A stretch of DNA of 42,005 nt. Source: CAYPXN01 sp964414715 (GTDB taxonomy: Bacteria > UBA10199 > JADFYH01). This document shows, piece by piece, positions 1-8,469 of the stretch. The stretch spans positions 1 through 42,005 of the forward strand of contig CAYPXN010000068.1 of NCBI GenBank assembly GCA_964414715.1. Reading direction: 5' to 3'. Position numbers and translations under genes: made by a program. A model generated the notes under the pieces. The model was not told the DNA's origin, made no database searches, and worked only from the letters and a program-made list of their open reading frames with translations. Numbering within the stretch: the stretch's first letter is position 1; each line of letters starts with the position of its first letter.

Positions 1-1218
1 GGCTTGCAGCTTGCTCATTACTCAGACGAAAATGTGATCGTGAATGGAAATCAGTTTTCAAACAACACTGATGCCTTGTCGGGGAGCGGAGGTGGGGTGG
101 CGATTAGTTTTACGGGAACAGCCATTACAAATCCCGTCGTGATTTCTAATAATCTTGTTTATGGAAATACTGTCGATCAGAAATTTGGAGGTATGGGAAT
201 TAATACTTATGTTCCGGTGATACTTGATATTGTGAACAATACGATTGTAGGAAACAAAACCGTGAATAGCGGTGTGACGGTGACAGCTCCTCCCGCACTT
301 ACTTATGATGGGGGAGGTTTGGGAATTTCCATTGCTTCAGACGATGTGGTGGTAAATTTATATAATAACATCATTTATGGAAATACGGCTCAAACGCCCA
401 ATACGGGAGATGATGTTGTTTTTGAAATTAATACTCATACTCCCACCTTGAATATCTTTAATAATAATTTAAGTTTCAATGGAATATGTAAAACAACTAA
501 TCCCTCGGATACTTCGACATATACCTGTGGTTTGACAAGTGTTGCAACGACCAACGGTGATAATTTGGATAATGTGGATCCTGGTTTTGTAGATACGGCG
601 AGTGAAAATTATCATTTGTTGGAAAGCTCTCAGATGATTAAAGCGGGGAGTTCGAGTGCTCCGGGTTTGCCTGCTTTTGACATGACGGGAGTGGTGGCGA
701 TGGATAGTCCTCCGGATCTGGGAGCCTTGCAGTTTGTGCTGAGCCAGCTGGATATCAATTTGACTTCGTATAACTTTGGCAATTTTTCAGGTGGAACGCA
801 GAGTCAGGTGTTTGTTTTAACGAATAATGGGAGTCAGCCCACGGATATTACGGGAATTACTCTGACAAATGATACGGATTTTGGATTGAACTTTAATGCG
901 ACGACGAGTTTGAACCGTGCTTTAAGAGCTGCGACAACAACGACGGCCTGTGGAAGTGGAAGTTTTAGTTTGGCAGCAGGAGCGAGTTGCAGTTTTGCGG
1001 TAAATTTTACGCCTCAGAATTTTGGAGCGATTAGCGGGGCGTTGAATGTGGCTTATGGGACGAGTTCAACGATTACGGTTCCCTTGACCGGTTTTGCGGG
1101 AGGGATCGGAGGCGGAGGATGTAGTATGAATCCTTTGTCCACTGCTTCATCCGCTCTTAATATAGTCTGGATGCTTCCTTTTACATTTTTATTGGCTTTT
1201 AGAAAGAGGCGTCTTTAA
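1..1218 (+). CDS. Secreted parallel beta-helix protein with GGGGCS C-terminal tail (5' end outside window)
   Basis: The reading frame is open at the left edge, so only the C-terminal ~405 residues are present. The first ~210 residues are Asn/Gly-rich with repeated N-N-x-(I/L)-V/Y-x-N-N steps typical of right-handed beta-helix (PbH1) repeats. Residues ~245-365 form an Ig-like ASH/HYDIN-type domain (LDINLTSYNFGNF; SFSLAAGASCSFAVNFTP). The end is tripartite: GGIGGGGCSM, a hydrophobic segment (IVWMLPFTFLLAF) and a basic cluster RKRRL, the layout of C-terminal sorting signals processed by sortase-like or rhombosortase/myxosortase-like proteases. The role is probably surface display or adhesion, but no enzyme activity can be assigned. 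A hairpin terminator follows at once. A second beta-helix protein at 19402-20991 has a related GGCS tail. Confidence 0.8.
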   Translation, partial: GLQLAHYSDENVIVNGNQFSNNTDALSGSGGGVAISFTGTAITNPVVISNNLVYGNTVDQKFGGMGINTYVPVILDIVNNTIVGNKTVNSGVTVTAPPALTYDGGGLGISIASDDVVVNLYNNIIYGNTAQTPNTGDDVVFEINTHTPTLNIFNNNLSFNGICKTTNPSDTSTYTCGLTSVATTNGDNLDNVDPGFVDTASENYHLLESSQMIKAGSSSAPGLPAFDMTGVVAMDSPPDLGALQFVLSQLDINLTSYNFGNFSGGTQSQVFVLTNNGSQPTDITGITLTNDTDFGLNFNATTSLNRALRAATTTTACGSGSFSLAAGASCSFAVNFTPQNFGAISGALNVAYGTSSTITVPLTGFAGGIGGGGCSMNPLSTASSALNIVWMLPFTFLLAFRKRRL

Positions 1219-1241
1219 AGAGCAATCGAAATAAATAAAAT

Positions 1242-1284
1242 AAAAAATCCTGCTTTCGTTCTTTGTGAGAGCGGGATTTTTTTA
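1242..1284. terminator. Bidirectional hairpin terminator
   Basis: AAAAAATCCTGCTTTC pairs with GAGAGCGGGATTTTTT (two G-T type mismatches). The A-run on one side and T-run on the other allow termination in both directions. It closes the beta-helix gene and insulates the regulator gene downstream. Confidence 0.75.
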
Positions 1285-1290
1285 TTTCTA

Positions 1291-1333
1291 TTGTCATAAT
1301 AATTTTGACAATTGTCATAATAATTAGTACAAT
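1291..1333 (+). promoter_or_regulatory. Promoter overlapped by palindromic operator and direct repeats
   Basis: TTGACA (1305-1310), a 17-nt spacer and TACAAT (1328-1333) form a near-consensus sigma-70 promoter. A perfect 12-bp palindrome TGACAATTGTCA (1306-1317) covers the -35 box. The 14-mer TTGTCATAATAATT occurs at 1291-1304 and again at 1312-1325, a 21-nt period (two helical turns). This layout is expected for autorepression by the winged-helix protein encoded immediately downstream. The -10 box lies 7 nt before the ATG at 1341, so the transcript should be leaderless or nearly so. Confidence 0.75.
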
Positions 1334-1340
1334 AAGGGGT

Positions 1341-1775
1341 ATGGATTTATCTTTTTTAATTCCTTCAAAAGTGCGCCGAGAAGTACTTCGTTTTTTTGCC
1401 GAAAATCCTTCGGTGGAAATGGGGGTGCGCGAAATTGCGCGCGAGCTCAAACTTTCTCCACAGGTGACTCATCGGGAATTGGTGAATCTGGAAAATTGGG
1501 GGTTTTTGTTTTCTTCCAAGAAAGGAAATACGAGAGCATTCCGGGTGAATGAGAGGTTTCAGTTATATCCAGCGCTTCGCCAAATATATGAGATAGATCA
1601 AGCAGATAAAAACAAGAGTTACGAGATCGATCAGGTTCAAGATCTCGATAAAATGATCGCGAAGGTTTCTAAAATTTCTGTGCCTAACTCCCTTTTGCGT
1701 AAGATGGGAACATCAAAGAGGTTAAAGCCTCGAGCTTGGGCAGAAGGTAAAATATTGTCAAAAAATATTTTATGA
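1341..1775 (+). CDS. Winged-helix transcriptional regulator / antitoxin-like protein paired with nucleotidyltransferase
   Basis: A 144-residue protein. Residues ~5-75 form a winged helix-turn-helix: SKVRREVLRFF, then VREIARELKLSPQVTHRELVNL as recognition region, then a wing (GFLFSSKKGNTRAFRVN). The rest is charged and has no domain I recognise. I chose ATG 1341 over an upstream in-frame codon at 1305 because 1305 lies inside the -35 box. The stop overlaps the next start (ATGA at 1772-1775), so the two genes are translationally coupled. wHTH-nucleotidyltransferase pairs occur in AbiE-type toxin-antitoxin systems and in the uncharacterised DUF6036-like group. The protein is shorter than typical AbiEi. 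Antitoxin/autorepressor function is inference from gene order and the operator. Confidence 0.7.
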   Translation: MDLSFLIPSKVRREVLRFFAENPSVEMGVREIARELKLSPQVTHRELVNLENWGFLFSSKKGNTRAFRVNERFQLYPALRQIYEIDQADKNKSYEIDQVQDLDKMIAKVSKISVPNSLLRKMGTSKRLKPRAWAEGKILSKNIL

Positions 1776-2353
1776 ATAAGGAATTCCAAAAACATTTAAA
1801 AAAAATAAGTTTATTGGATGAAACGCGCAAAAAAATTACCTTGGCAGCTTTTTTAACGAAGCTTTTTCGGCAAGAAGGCGTGGGTTTGGTAGTCGTGGGA
1901 GGTGCAGCAGTCCAATATTATACCCTTTCTGAATTTGTGACCCATGACTTAGACGCAGTATTGAACGGTGATACAAAAGAAATTATTGAAAAAGTGATGC
2001 GTGATTTAGGATTTAAAAGAACCACTATGTATCGTCATTTTGAGCACCCTTTATTTGATTTTGTGGTGGAATTTCCTCCTTCCCCCATTGAAGTAGCAAG
2101 TCGTATCCTGAATAAAATGAACCTCGTAAAAACTTCAGAGGGAGAAGTGCAAGTTGTTCGAGTGGAAGATTTAATCATGGATCGCATTACGGCAGCTGTG
2201 GAGTGGAAAGACGGCGCTTCACTAGATCAAGCAAAGTTGATGTATGTAAAGCACCATAAATTTATCGATCAAGACTACCTCACCCAATTTGCCAAAGAAG
2301 AGGGCTATTTAAAAACCTTGAAAGAAGTGATGAAAGTGGTTGAAGAATCCTGA
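1772..2353 (+). CDS. Nucleotidyltransferase-fold protein (AbiEii/DUF6036-like), toxin candidate
   Basis: A 193-residue protein with a minimal nucleotidyltransferase core. GLVVVGGAAVQYYT gives the GG motif of the first strand-helix (residues ~39-52), and THDLDAVL (~58-65) gives the Asp-x-Asp metal-binding pair. A later FDFVVEF may supply the third strand acidic residue. The C-terminal half (VEDLIMDRITAAVEWKDGASLDQAKLM) resembles the helical part of AbiEii/DUF6036 proteins, where the domain is associated with transfer of nucleotides to tRNA or protein. It overlaps the regulator gene by 4 nt. Toxin activity is an inference; a housekeeping role is possible. Confidence 0.7.
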   Translation: MNKEFQKHLKKISLLDETRKKITLAAFLTKLFRQEGVGLVVVGGAAVQYYTLSEFVTHDLDAVLNGDTKEIIEKVMRDLGFKRTTMYRHFEHPLFDFVVEFPPSPIEVASRILNKMNLVKTSEGEVQVVRVEDLIMDRITAAVEWKDGASLDQAKLMYVKHHKFIDQDYLTQFAKEEGYLKTLKEVMKVVEES

Positions 2354-2369
2354 AGATTCCTCTTACAAT
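2340..2369 (+). promoter_or_regulatory. Putative promoter of the yhaM-like gene
   Basis: TTGAAG (2340-2345), an 18-nt spacer and TACAAT (2364-2369). The ATG at 2377 follows the -10 box by 7 nt (CCCGCCC) with no Shine-Dalgarno sequence, so the mRNA is likely leaderless. The -35 box overlaps the end of the nucleotidyltransferase gene. Confidence 0.55.
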
Positions 2370-2376
2370 CCCGCCC

Positions 2377-3444
2377 ATGGCTAAACTTCTCATTAAAGAT
2401 CTCAAAGAAAACGAAAATTTTGATACGACATTTTTGGTGAATCAAAAATCACTTTTGATTTCCAAAACCAATCGACCCTACTTGAGTATCAAGTTGGGTG
2501 ATGCTTCGGGAGATGCTGAGGGAAGAGTCTGGGATCATGCAGAGGAAATTGCTGCCCTTTTTGATAAGAATGATTTCATTCGCGCCTTGGGACGTCCAGT
2601 GATGTATCAGGATAAAATGCAACTGAACATTGTGCGGGTGGAAAGATTGGATCCTGAAAAAGTAGATATTTCGGATTATCTTCCGGTGAGTCAGCGGAAT
2701 ATCGAGGAGATGTTTGCAAAACTTTTGTCTTTCATCCGAAACGATATTCGTAATTCTTGGGTGAAAAAATTTCTGCTTTCCATTTTTGAAGATTCGGAAA
2801 TCGTCAAACGTTTCAAAAGGGCGCCTGCGGCCAAAACCCATCATCATGCCTGGATTGGCGGTTTGCTCGAGCATGTCTTGCATCTTTGTGAATTGGGTAA
2901 AGATGTTTTGAAACATTATCCCCAGGTAAATGCGGATCTGGTTTATACCGGTTTGATGTTGCACGATATCGGTAAAATCTATGAGATGAGTTATGAGAAA
3001 TCTTTTGGATATACCGATGATGGCCAATTGGTGGGCCATCTGATCCAGGGCGTGGAGATGGTTTACGACAAGATTCGTTCCATTCCCCAGTTTCCTGATA
3101 AAATCAAAACCCACATCGTTCATTTGATTTTAGCCCATCATGGAAGGCTCGAATTTGGTTCTCCCAAACTTCCCATGACCATGGAAGCCATTATGGTTCA
3201 TTATCTGGATGACATGGATTCAAAAATTCAGGGAGTGCTCGATTTGGCGGCCAAAGAAAATAATCCGGATTCGGATTGGGTTGCCTTTAATCGATTGTTT
3301 GGGCGTCCCATGTATATTGGTACCCGCCAAGATATGAAAGAAAAAGAAGGTTTAATTCTTTCTTCTTCATCACCGAATTCTTCTCCTAAAAAAAGTTATA
3401 AAGAGCCTTTGACCACGAATTTGGGAGATTTACTCAAAAAGTAA
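2377..3444 (+). CDS. yhaM: 3'-5' exoribonuclease YhaM family (OB-fold + HD domain)
   Basis: 355 residues. The N-terminal ~100 residues form an OB-fold nucleic-acid-binding domain (YLSIKLGDASGDAEGRVWD). Residues ~150-300 form an HD phosphohydrolase domain with metal ligands in THHHAWIGGLLEHVL, MLHDIGKIYE, LAHHG and HYLDDMDSK. The order and spacing match the YhaM/CBF1 family of 3'-to-5' exonucleases acting on RNA and ssDNA in RNA turnover. The last ~35 residues are a low-complexity Ser/Lys tail. The start is supported by a promoter ending 7 nt upstream; there is no ribosome binding site. The gene appears to be transcribed alone. Confidence 0.88.
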   Translation: MAKLLIKDLKENENFDTTFLVNQKSLLISKTNRPYLSIKLGDASGDAEGRVWDHAEEIAALFDKNDFIRALGRPVMYQDKMQLNIVRVERLDPEKVDISDYLPVSQRNIEEMFAKLLSFIRNDIRNSWVKKFLLSIFEDSEIVKRFKRAPAAKTHHHAWIGGLLEHVLHLCELGKDVLKHYPQVNADLVYTGLMLHDIGKIYEMSYEKSFGYTDDGQLVGHLIQGVEMVYDKIRSIPQFPDKIKTHIVHLILAHHGRLEFGSPKLPMTMEAIMVHYLDDMDSKIQGVLDLAAKENNPDSDWVAFNRLFGRPMYIGTRQDMKEKEGLILSSSSPNSSPKKSYKEPLTTNLGDLLKK

Positions 3445-3508
3445 AAGTGCTACTCTCGCATTTTTGAAAGATTAAAAATTGAAGGGGTATATTTTTTTAG
3501 GAGGGACT

Positions 3509-6500
3509 ATGTCTTGTTTTCGAGGGAAGATTTGTCTTTTAGTTTTTGTGTTTCTGTTTTTTCTTTTTTCTTTTCAACAAACTGCATTTTCTTTCGATGA
3601 ACAAAACCTTCCCGATTCCCTCAAGCCCTGGATAAGTTGGGTGATGTATGGACATGAAGATGAAAAATGTCCGGGTGTGAACGGAGACAAAGTTTGTCAA
3701 TGGCCCTCGGTACTCAGTTTAAAACTGAATGATAAAGGTGGAGAATTTAATCAGACTTGGAAAGTGATGAAGGAAGATTGGGTTGTTTTGCCCGGCAACG
3801 AAGAATTTTGGCCCCAAAATGTGAAAGTGAATGGTCAGCCTGTAGCAGTGATTTTTCGTGAAAGCTTTCCGGCTGTTTATCTGAAAGCAGGACAATACAA
3901 TATCAGCGGAAATTTTAGCTGGGATAATCTTCCGGAGAGTTTTTCTATCCCCGAAGAAACAGGTTCTGTAAAGCTTTGGGTCAAGGGAAAAGAAATCCTG
4001 TTTCCACGTCGTGAAGAAGCGGGTTCGATTTGGCTCGAGCAAGAAGCGAAAGAGGGAAGTGGAGAAGATCATCTGGAAGTGCGCGTGAATCGAAAAATGG
4101 AAGATGAAATCCCCTTTGTTTTGCTGACAGAGATTCGTCTAGATGTTTCTGGAAAATCCCGTGAAGTAGTTTTAGGGAAGGCACTTCCTTCCGGTTTTGT
4201 GCCGATGTCGCTGTCCGGTTCTTTGCCTGCCCGTTTGGATGAACAGGGGCAATTGCATGTGCAGGCAAAAGCAGGTCAATGGACTCTTACTTTGGAAGCG
4301 CGTCATGAAGGTCCGGTAAATGAAATTCAGTGGACGCTTCCTGCAGCGCCTTGGCCCAATCAGGAAATTTGGGCTTTTGCGGCGGATAATAATTTTCGTT
4401 TGGTGAGTTTGGAAGGGGTTCCCACGATTGACCCTCAGCAGACCAATTTGCCCGATGCCTGGAAAAAATTACCCACGTATCAAGTGGAAGGTGACGCGAC
4501 GATTCATTTTGTGGAAAAAAGAAGAGGAGATTCTGATCCTGCTCCGGATCAGTTGACCCTACATCGCCAATGGTGGCTCGATTTTGATGGAGGCGGTTTT
4601 ACCATCCAGGACAGAGTTCAGGGAGCCTTAAAAAGAAGCAGCCGTTTGGAAATGAATCCTCCCATGCAATTGGGGCGGGTGGCAGTCAATGGGCAAGATC
4701 AGTGGATTACAAAATTGCCGGGTAGTGATCGTGAAGGAATTGAAATTCGGCAGGGAAATTTGAATATCTCGGCAGAAAGTCGACTGGAAGGCTCTTATCG
4801 CAGGGTGTCTGCTGTTTCCTGGGATCACAATTTTAAACAAGTGAGTGGAACTTTGAATCTTCCTCCGGGCTGGAAGGTATTTGCAATCTCGGGAGTGGAT
4901 CAAAGTATTGATACCTGGCTAAACCGCTGGAGTTTGCTGGATCTTTTCGTGGTGCTGATTGTCTCGATTGCATTTTATAAATTGGCGGGACGTCCTTGGG
5001 GAATTTTGTCTTTGATTACATTGGCCTTAACTTACAAAGAGGCAGAGGCTCCACAATGGATTTGGCTTTTCCTGATTGTGGGAATTGCATTGGTACGTTT
5101 TCTGCCGGAAGGAAAATTTAAAAAAATCGTCAATATCTACCGTTTGACTTGTGTGTTGATTCTCCTGGTTTTGACGCTTCCTTTCATGGTGCGTCAACTG
5201 AGGGTAGCCTTGTATCCTTCCCTGGAATATCCTTACAAAGTTTTGGAAAATCGTCAGGGTTCTTATTCCAACTCTTTAGAACAAGAAAACGCACCCGCGG
5301 GGATGCTCAATGCTCCGGCTCCTCTTCCCCAAGCTCAGGTTGCAAAAGATAATGTGGCCATAGAAGATGAAAAAGCTCCGCCGCCCAAAATGATGCTGAA
5401 AAAAGAAGCAAAACTTCCAGCACCTCCACAAGAAGAAGGTATCGTCGGAGGAGTTGATAGAAATCAAATGGCGAAAATGGCCGTGCCCAGCATGTCCAAG
5501 TCCTCTGTTTCCAAAAATCTTTTGGAACAAAGACCCGGCACCAAAATTCAGACAGGACCTGGTTTGCCAAAATGGCTTTGGCAAAGTGTGCAGTTGAATT
5601 GGAGCGGTCCTGTTTCTAAAGACCAGAAAATCTTTTTCATGCTCATGCCTCCCTGGCTCAATTGTATTTTGGCCTTTGCGAGAGTTGCCTTATTGGGATT
5701 CTTCATTTTGGGTCTTTTGAAATTCCCCGGAAAATTCTGGCCTGAAAAAATTAAAACTCAATGGGCCATGGGTTTGGCAGCCTTATTCTTTTGTCTGATG
5801 ATGGGGGTAGCACCTTCTGCTCATGCAGAATTTCCATCAGATAATATGTTGAATGAGTTGCGCGAACGTTTGTTGGCAAAACCGGACTGTGATCCGAATT
5901 GTGCGGCGATTTCGCGGATGAATCTAGAAGTGCAGGGAGCTCAGCTGAGAATACGTCTGGAAGTGAATGCACTGGTAGATTCAAGCATTGCTATTCCGGG
6001 AGGTAGAAAAGAATGGCTGCCCACCCAAGTGAGCATGGATGGACAAGGTTTTGCCGGATTCATCAGTCAGGAAGATGGTTCTTTATGGTTGTCCGTACCT
6101 GCGGGAGTTCATCAAGTATTGTTGGAAGGCTCTTTGCCGGATCAGGAAAGTGTGAATTTGGCTTTGCCATTAAAGCCTTACTATGTGACGGCGAATACAT
6201 CGGGTTGGAGTGTGGAAGGCATTCATGAAAATGGGAGCGTCGACGATACTTTGCGTTTGATTCGTCGTGCAGCAGCATCAAGCACTCAGCCTGCCTCTAA
6301 AAATAGTAATAACAATTCGAATGTGTTTCCTCCTTTTGTAAAACTGGAACGACATTTGGAGTTGGGTTTGACCTGGCAGGTGCATAATAAAATTAGCCGA
6401 CTGGGTCCCGAAGGAAGTGCGGTGTTGATCGAAGTGCCTTTGCTGGAAGGTGAATCTGTAACCAGTGAAGGCGTTCGAGTGAATCAAAACAAGGTGGCTG

Positions 6501-7699
6501 TAAACATGGGACCCACTTCCCGGGAGTTTACATGGGAGTCGGTTCTTGCAGAAAATCCAAAAATTCATTTGCAAGCTCCGCAAACCAATTCCTGGATGGA
6601 AACCTGGATCTTGGAAGTCAGTCCTTTATGGCATGTGACTTGGCAGGGAATTCCCGTAATTTTTAATCAACAAGATGCGGGTTTGTGGATGCCTGAATGG
6701 ATGCCTTGGCCGGGAGAAAGTGTGGAGATTGAGATCAGTCGTCCGGAAGGTGTTGCGGGCCAGACCCTCACCGTTGATGATAGCACCTTGGAGGTTTCAC
6801 CCGGATTACGTTTTACCGATATCAAATTGAATACAACGCTTCGGAGTTCCTTGGGAGGGCAACATACTTTTGTATTGCCTGAAGGTGCAGAAGTTCAATC
6901 CTTCAGTATTAACGGACAAAGTCAGGCGATTCGTCAGGAGGGAAGAAATCTGACCTTGCCTGTGCTGCCAGGTTCTCAGACTTTCAATATTCAATGGCAG
7001 GAGCCGGGTGGAATCAAATTTTTCTTCCGAGTTCCGGATATCAACTTGGGAATCAAGAGCGTAAACTCTGAAATTCAAATGCATCTCAGTGATAATCGCT
7101 GGATTATGCTGGTGGGTGGTCCTCGCATGGGGCCTGCGGTGTTGATTTGGAGTTTGATGATTGTATTGGTGTTTGCTTCATTTGCCTTGTCGAAGAGTCA
7201 GCTGACTCCCTTGAAAAGCTACGAATGGATTTTATTGGGTGTGGGTTTGTTTCAATCTCCTTCAAGTCCTATTGTGGTGACCCTGATTGTAGTGGGTTGG
7301 TTGTTGGCTTTGGCTTGGAGAAAGCGAAAAGTGGAAATGGCGAATTTGTTTTTCAATTTTCGACAAATCGTTTTGTGGAGCTGGGCTTTGGTGGCGATTG
7401 TGCTCTTGTTTGTAGCAATTTCACAGGGTTTGATAGGTTATCCTGATATGCAAATAGAAGGAAATGGTTCGAGTGCAAATTTGTTGCGATGGTTTCAGGA
7501 TAGAACCACGACATTGCTTCCCCGTCCTTGGGTAATTTCTTTTCCTTTATATCTTTATCGCATTTCCATGCTGGCTTGGGCCTTGTGGTTGGCGGTTGCT
7601 TTTATTCGCTGGTTAAAATGGGTTTGGGCTTGCATGGGTGAAGGAGGATTTTGGAGGAAGATGCAGAAAGTGCTAAAAGAAGAACCCGTTAAAAAATGA
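3509..7699 (+). CDS. Large membrane-anchored periplasmic protein with internal duplication, unknown function
   Basis: 1396 residues, family not recognised. The start is ATG 3509, 4 nt after AGGAGG at 3499-3504; an upstream in-frame TTG is ignored. It opens with a signal peptide (LVFVFLFFLFSFQQTAFSF), then a ~440-residue beta-rich extracytoplasmic region, about four membrane segments (~478-575), a Pro/Lys/Met-rich linker (~600-700), two more hydrophobic segments (~715-772), a second beta-rich region (~775-1200) and four C-terminal membrane segments (~1207-1375). The two beta-rich regions share a Cys pair and a pattern of P-G-x5-W-P-x-x-V-x-x-x-G-Q followed by an AG-x-(H/Y) strand (about residues 75-150 and 800-890), so they look duplicated. 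The second copy is preceded by a signal-like GVAPSAHAEF. An envelope structural or stress role is possible but unsupported. Confidence 0.8.
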   Translation: MSCFRGKICLLVFVFLFFLFSFQQTAFSFDEQNLPDSLKPWISWVMYGHEDEKCPGVNGDKVCQWPSVLSLKLNDKGGEFNQTWKVMKEDWVVLPGNEEFWPQNVKVNGQPVAVIFRESFPAVYLKAGQYNISGNFSWDNLPESFSIPEETGSVKLWVKGKEILFPRREEAGSIWLEQEAKEGSGEDHLEVRVNRKMEDEIPFVLLTEIRLDVSGKSREVVLGKALPSGFVPMSLSGSLPARLDEQGQLHVQAKAGQWTLTLEARHEGPVNEIQWTLPAAPWPNQEIWAFAADNNFRLVSLEGVPTIDPQQTNLPDAWKKLPTYQVEGDATIHFVEKRRGDSDPAPDQLTLHRQWWLDFDGGGFTIQDRVQGALKRSSRLEMNPPMQLGRVAVNGQDQWITKLPGSDREGIEIRQGNLNISAESRLEGSYRRVSAVSWDHNFKQVSGTLNLPPGWKVFAISGVDQSIDTWLNRWSLLDLFVVLIVSIAFYKLAGRPWGILSLITLALTYKEAEAPQWIWLFLIVGIALVRFLPEGKFKKIVNIYRLTCVLILLVLTLPFMVRQLRVALYPSLEYPYKVLENRQGSYSNSLEQENAPAGMLNAPAPLPQAQVAKDNVAIEDEKAPPPKMMLKKEAKLPAPPQEEGIVGGVDRNQMAKMAVPSMSKSSVSKNLLEQRPGTKIQTGPGLPKWLWQSVQLNWSGPVSKDQKIFFMLMPPWLNCILAFARVALLGFFILGLLKFPGKFWPEKIKTQWAMGLAALFFCLMMGVAPSAHAEFPSDNMLNELRERLLAKPDCDPNCAAISRMNLEVQGAQLRIRLEVNALVDSSIAIPGGRKEWLPTQVSMDGQGFAGFISQEDGSLWLSVPAGVHQVLLEGSLPDQESVNLALPLKPYYVTANTSGWSVEGIHENGSVDDTLRLIRRAAASSTQPASKNSNNNSNVFPPFVKLERHLELGLTWQVHNKISRLGPEGSAVLIEVPLLEGESVTSEGVRVNQNKVAVNMGPTSREFTWESVLAENPKIHLQAPQTNSWMETWILEVSPLWHVTWQGIPVIFNQQDAGLWMPEWMPWPGESVEIEISRPEGVAGQTLTVDDSTLEVSPGLRFTDIKLNTTLRSSLGGQHTFVLPEGAEVQSFSINGQSQAIRQEGRNLTLPVLPGSQTFNIQWQEPGGIKFFFRVPDINLGIKSVNSEIQMHLSDNRWIMLVGGPRMGPAVLIWSLMIVLVFASFALSKSQLTPLKSYEWILLGVGLFQSPSSPIVVTLIVVGWLLALAWRKRKVEMANLFFNFRQIVLWSWALVAIVLLFVAISQGLIGYPDMQIEGNGSSANLLRWFQDRTTTLLPRPWVISFPLYLYRISMLAWALWLAVAFIRWLKWVWACMGEGGFWRKMQKVLKEEPVKK

Positions 7700-7951
7700 T
7701 TATTTAGAAAGGTATAATAGAAGACTTAAGAAAATGCAGAGTCCCAAGAGAAGCCAACCCGTGACTTGCATTACTTGGATGCGGGTTTTGGAAGCTTCTT
7801 CAGGAAGTTTGATGTTATGCAGGTTTTTACCTTTGATCTGAGTGGAATCATACCATTCATTTACGTGATGCATCCAGCGAGGAGACAGGATCATGGCGAT
7901 GCTAAAAAGGATGGGTAAAATAAAAATGAGTAGATAGTGCATTAAGTCCAT
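7700..7951 (-). CDS. Small two-TM membrane protein, unknown
   Basis: 83 residues: hydrophobic helix at ~4-24 (HYLLIFILPILFSIAMIL), a polar central loop (MHHVNEWYDSTQIKGKNLH), and a second helix at ~62-82 ending LLLYLSK. The stop abuts the stop of the large membrane protein on the other strand. The start overlaps the 3' end of the upstream YacP-like gene by 10 nt, suggesting translational coupling in one operon. I do not recognise a family. Confidence 0.65.
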   Translation of the reverse strand: MDLMHYLLIFILPILFSIAMILSPRWMHHVNEWYDSTQIKGKNLHNIKLPEEASKTRIQVMQVTGWLLLGLCIFLSLLLYLSK

Positions 7952-8469
7952 CGTTTAATTTTTCCGTAAACCTTGCGATCTTTTTTGGGCCTTCGATGCG
8001 AAGGCCCTTTTTTTTGTGTGCCTTTTTTCGGATCAAAACCTTCTTCTTCGTCATTTGAGAAAGAAGCATGTCCACGTGCAATGCGGGAAAGAATACGATC
8101 AAATTCTTTCGAATTCATGGCCGAAGCTCCTGCTTTTTGGGAGTTTTCGACCACTTCACGATCCGAGCTCACCACAATCGCAGCGTGTCTTTTTTGTTGG
8201 GCAAGTTCAACAATTACTTCGTCGGCGATTTCTCCACCCTTGGTAAAAAGAGTGGTAACGGGGCCATGATATTCTTCATGACGGTGGAACTCAGCGCTTC
8301 CTCCGTGATCAAATACACAAATTATTTTTTCTCCAGACATGTAGGCAAATTCTTTGAGTCGTGAAATTAACTCGTGTTGCGCCTTTTCAAAATTTTTGGA
8401 TTCAATCAAAACAAGGTCGTGAGATTGTCGTATGAGATTGAAACCATCAATAATCCAAGTAGAAGCCAT
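7942..8469 (-). CDS. yacP: NYN-domain (YacP/Rae1-like) endoribonuclease
   Basis: 175 residues. WIIDGFNLIRQ near the N-terminus, CVFDHGGS, GGEIADEVIVELA and VVSSDREV follow the PIN-like NYN_YacP fold: Asp residues in the first strand, the ADE motif and the S-D strand end would coordinate metal. Bacillus YacP/Rae1 is a ribosome-associated mRNA endonuclease, so a role in RNA decay or surveillance is likely. The C-terminus is strongly basic (KKGTQKKGPSHRRPKKDRK), consistent with RNA binding. No strong ribosome binding site precedes the ATG. Confidence 0.82.
   Translation of the reverse strand: MASTWIIDGFNLIRQSHDLVLIESKNFEKAQHELISRLKEFAYMSGEKIICVFDHGGSAEFHRHEEYHGPVTTLFTKGGEIADEVIVELAQQKRHAAIVVSSDREVVENSQKAGASAMNSKEFDRILSRIARGHASFSNDEEEGFDPKKGTQKKGPSHRRPKKDRKVYGKIKRWT

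Noticed and set aside
2449..3123. Minus-strand ORF of 224 codons opposite yhaM
   Set aside because: Shadow of the HD-domain gene; no domain, no upstream signals.
7902..8364. Overlapping ORFs on both strands around the YacP-like gene
   Set aside because: All are frame shadows of the NYN-domain gene and have no start signals.
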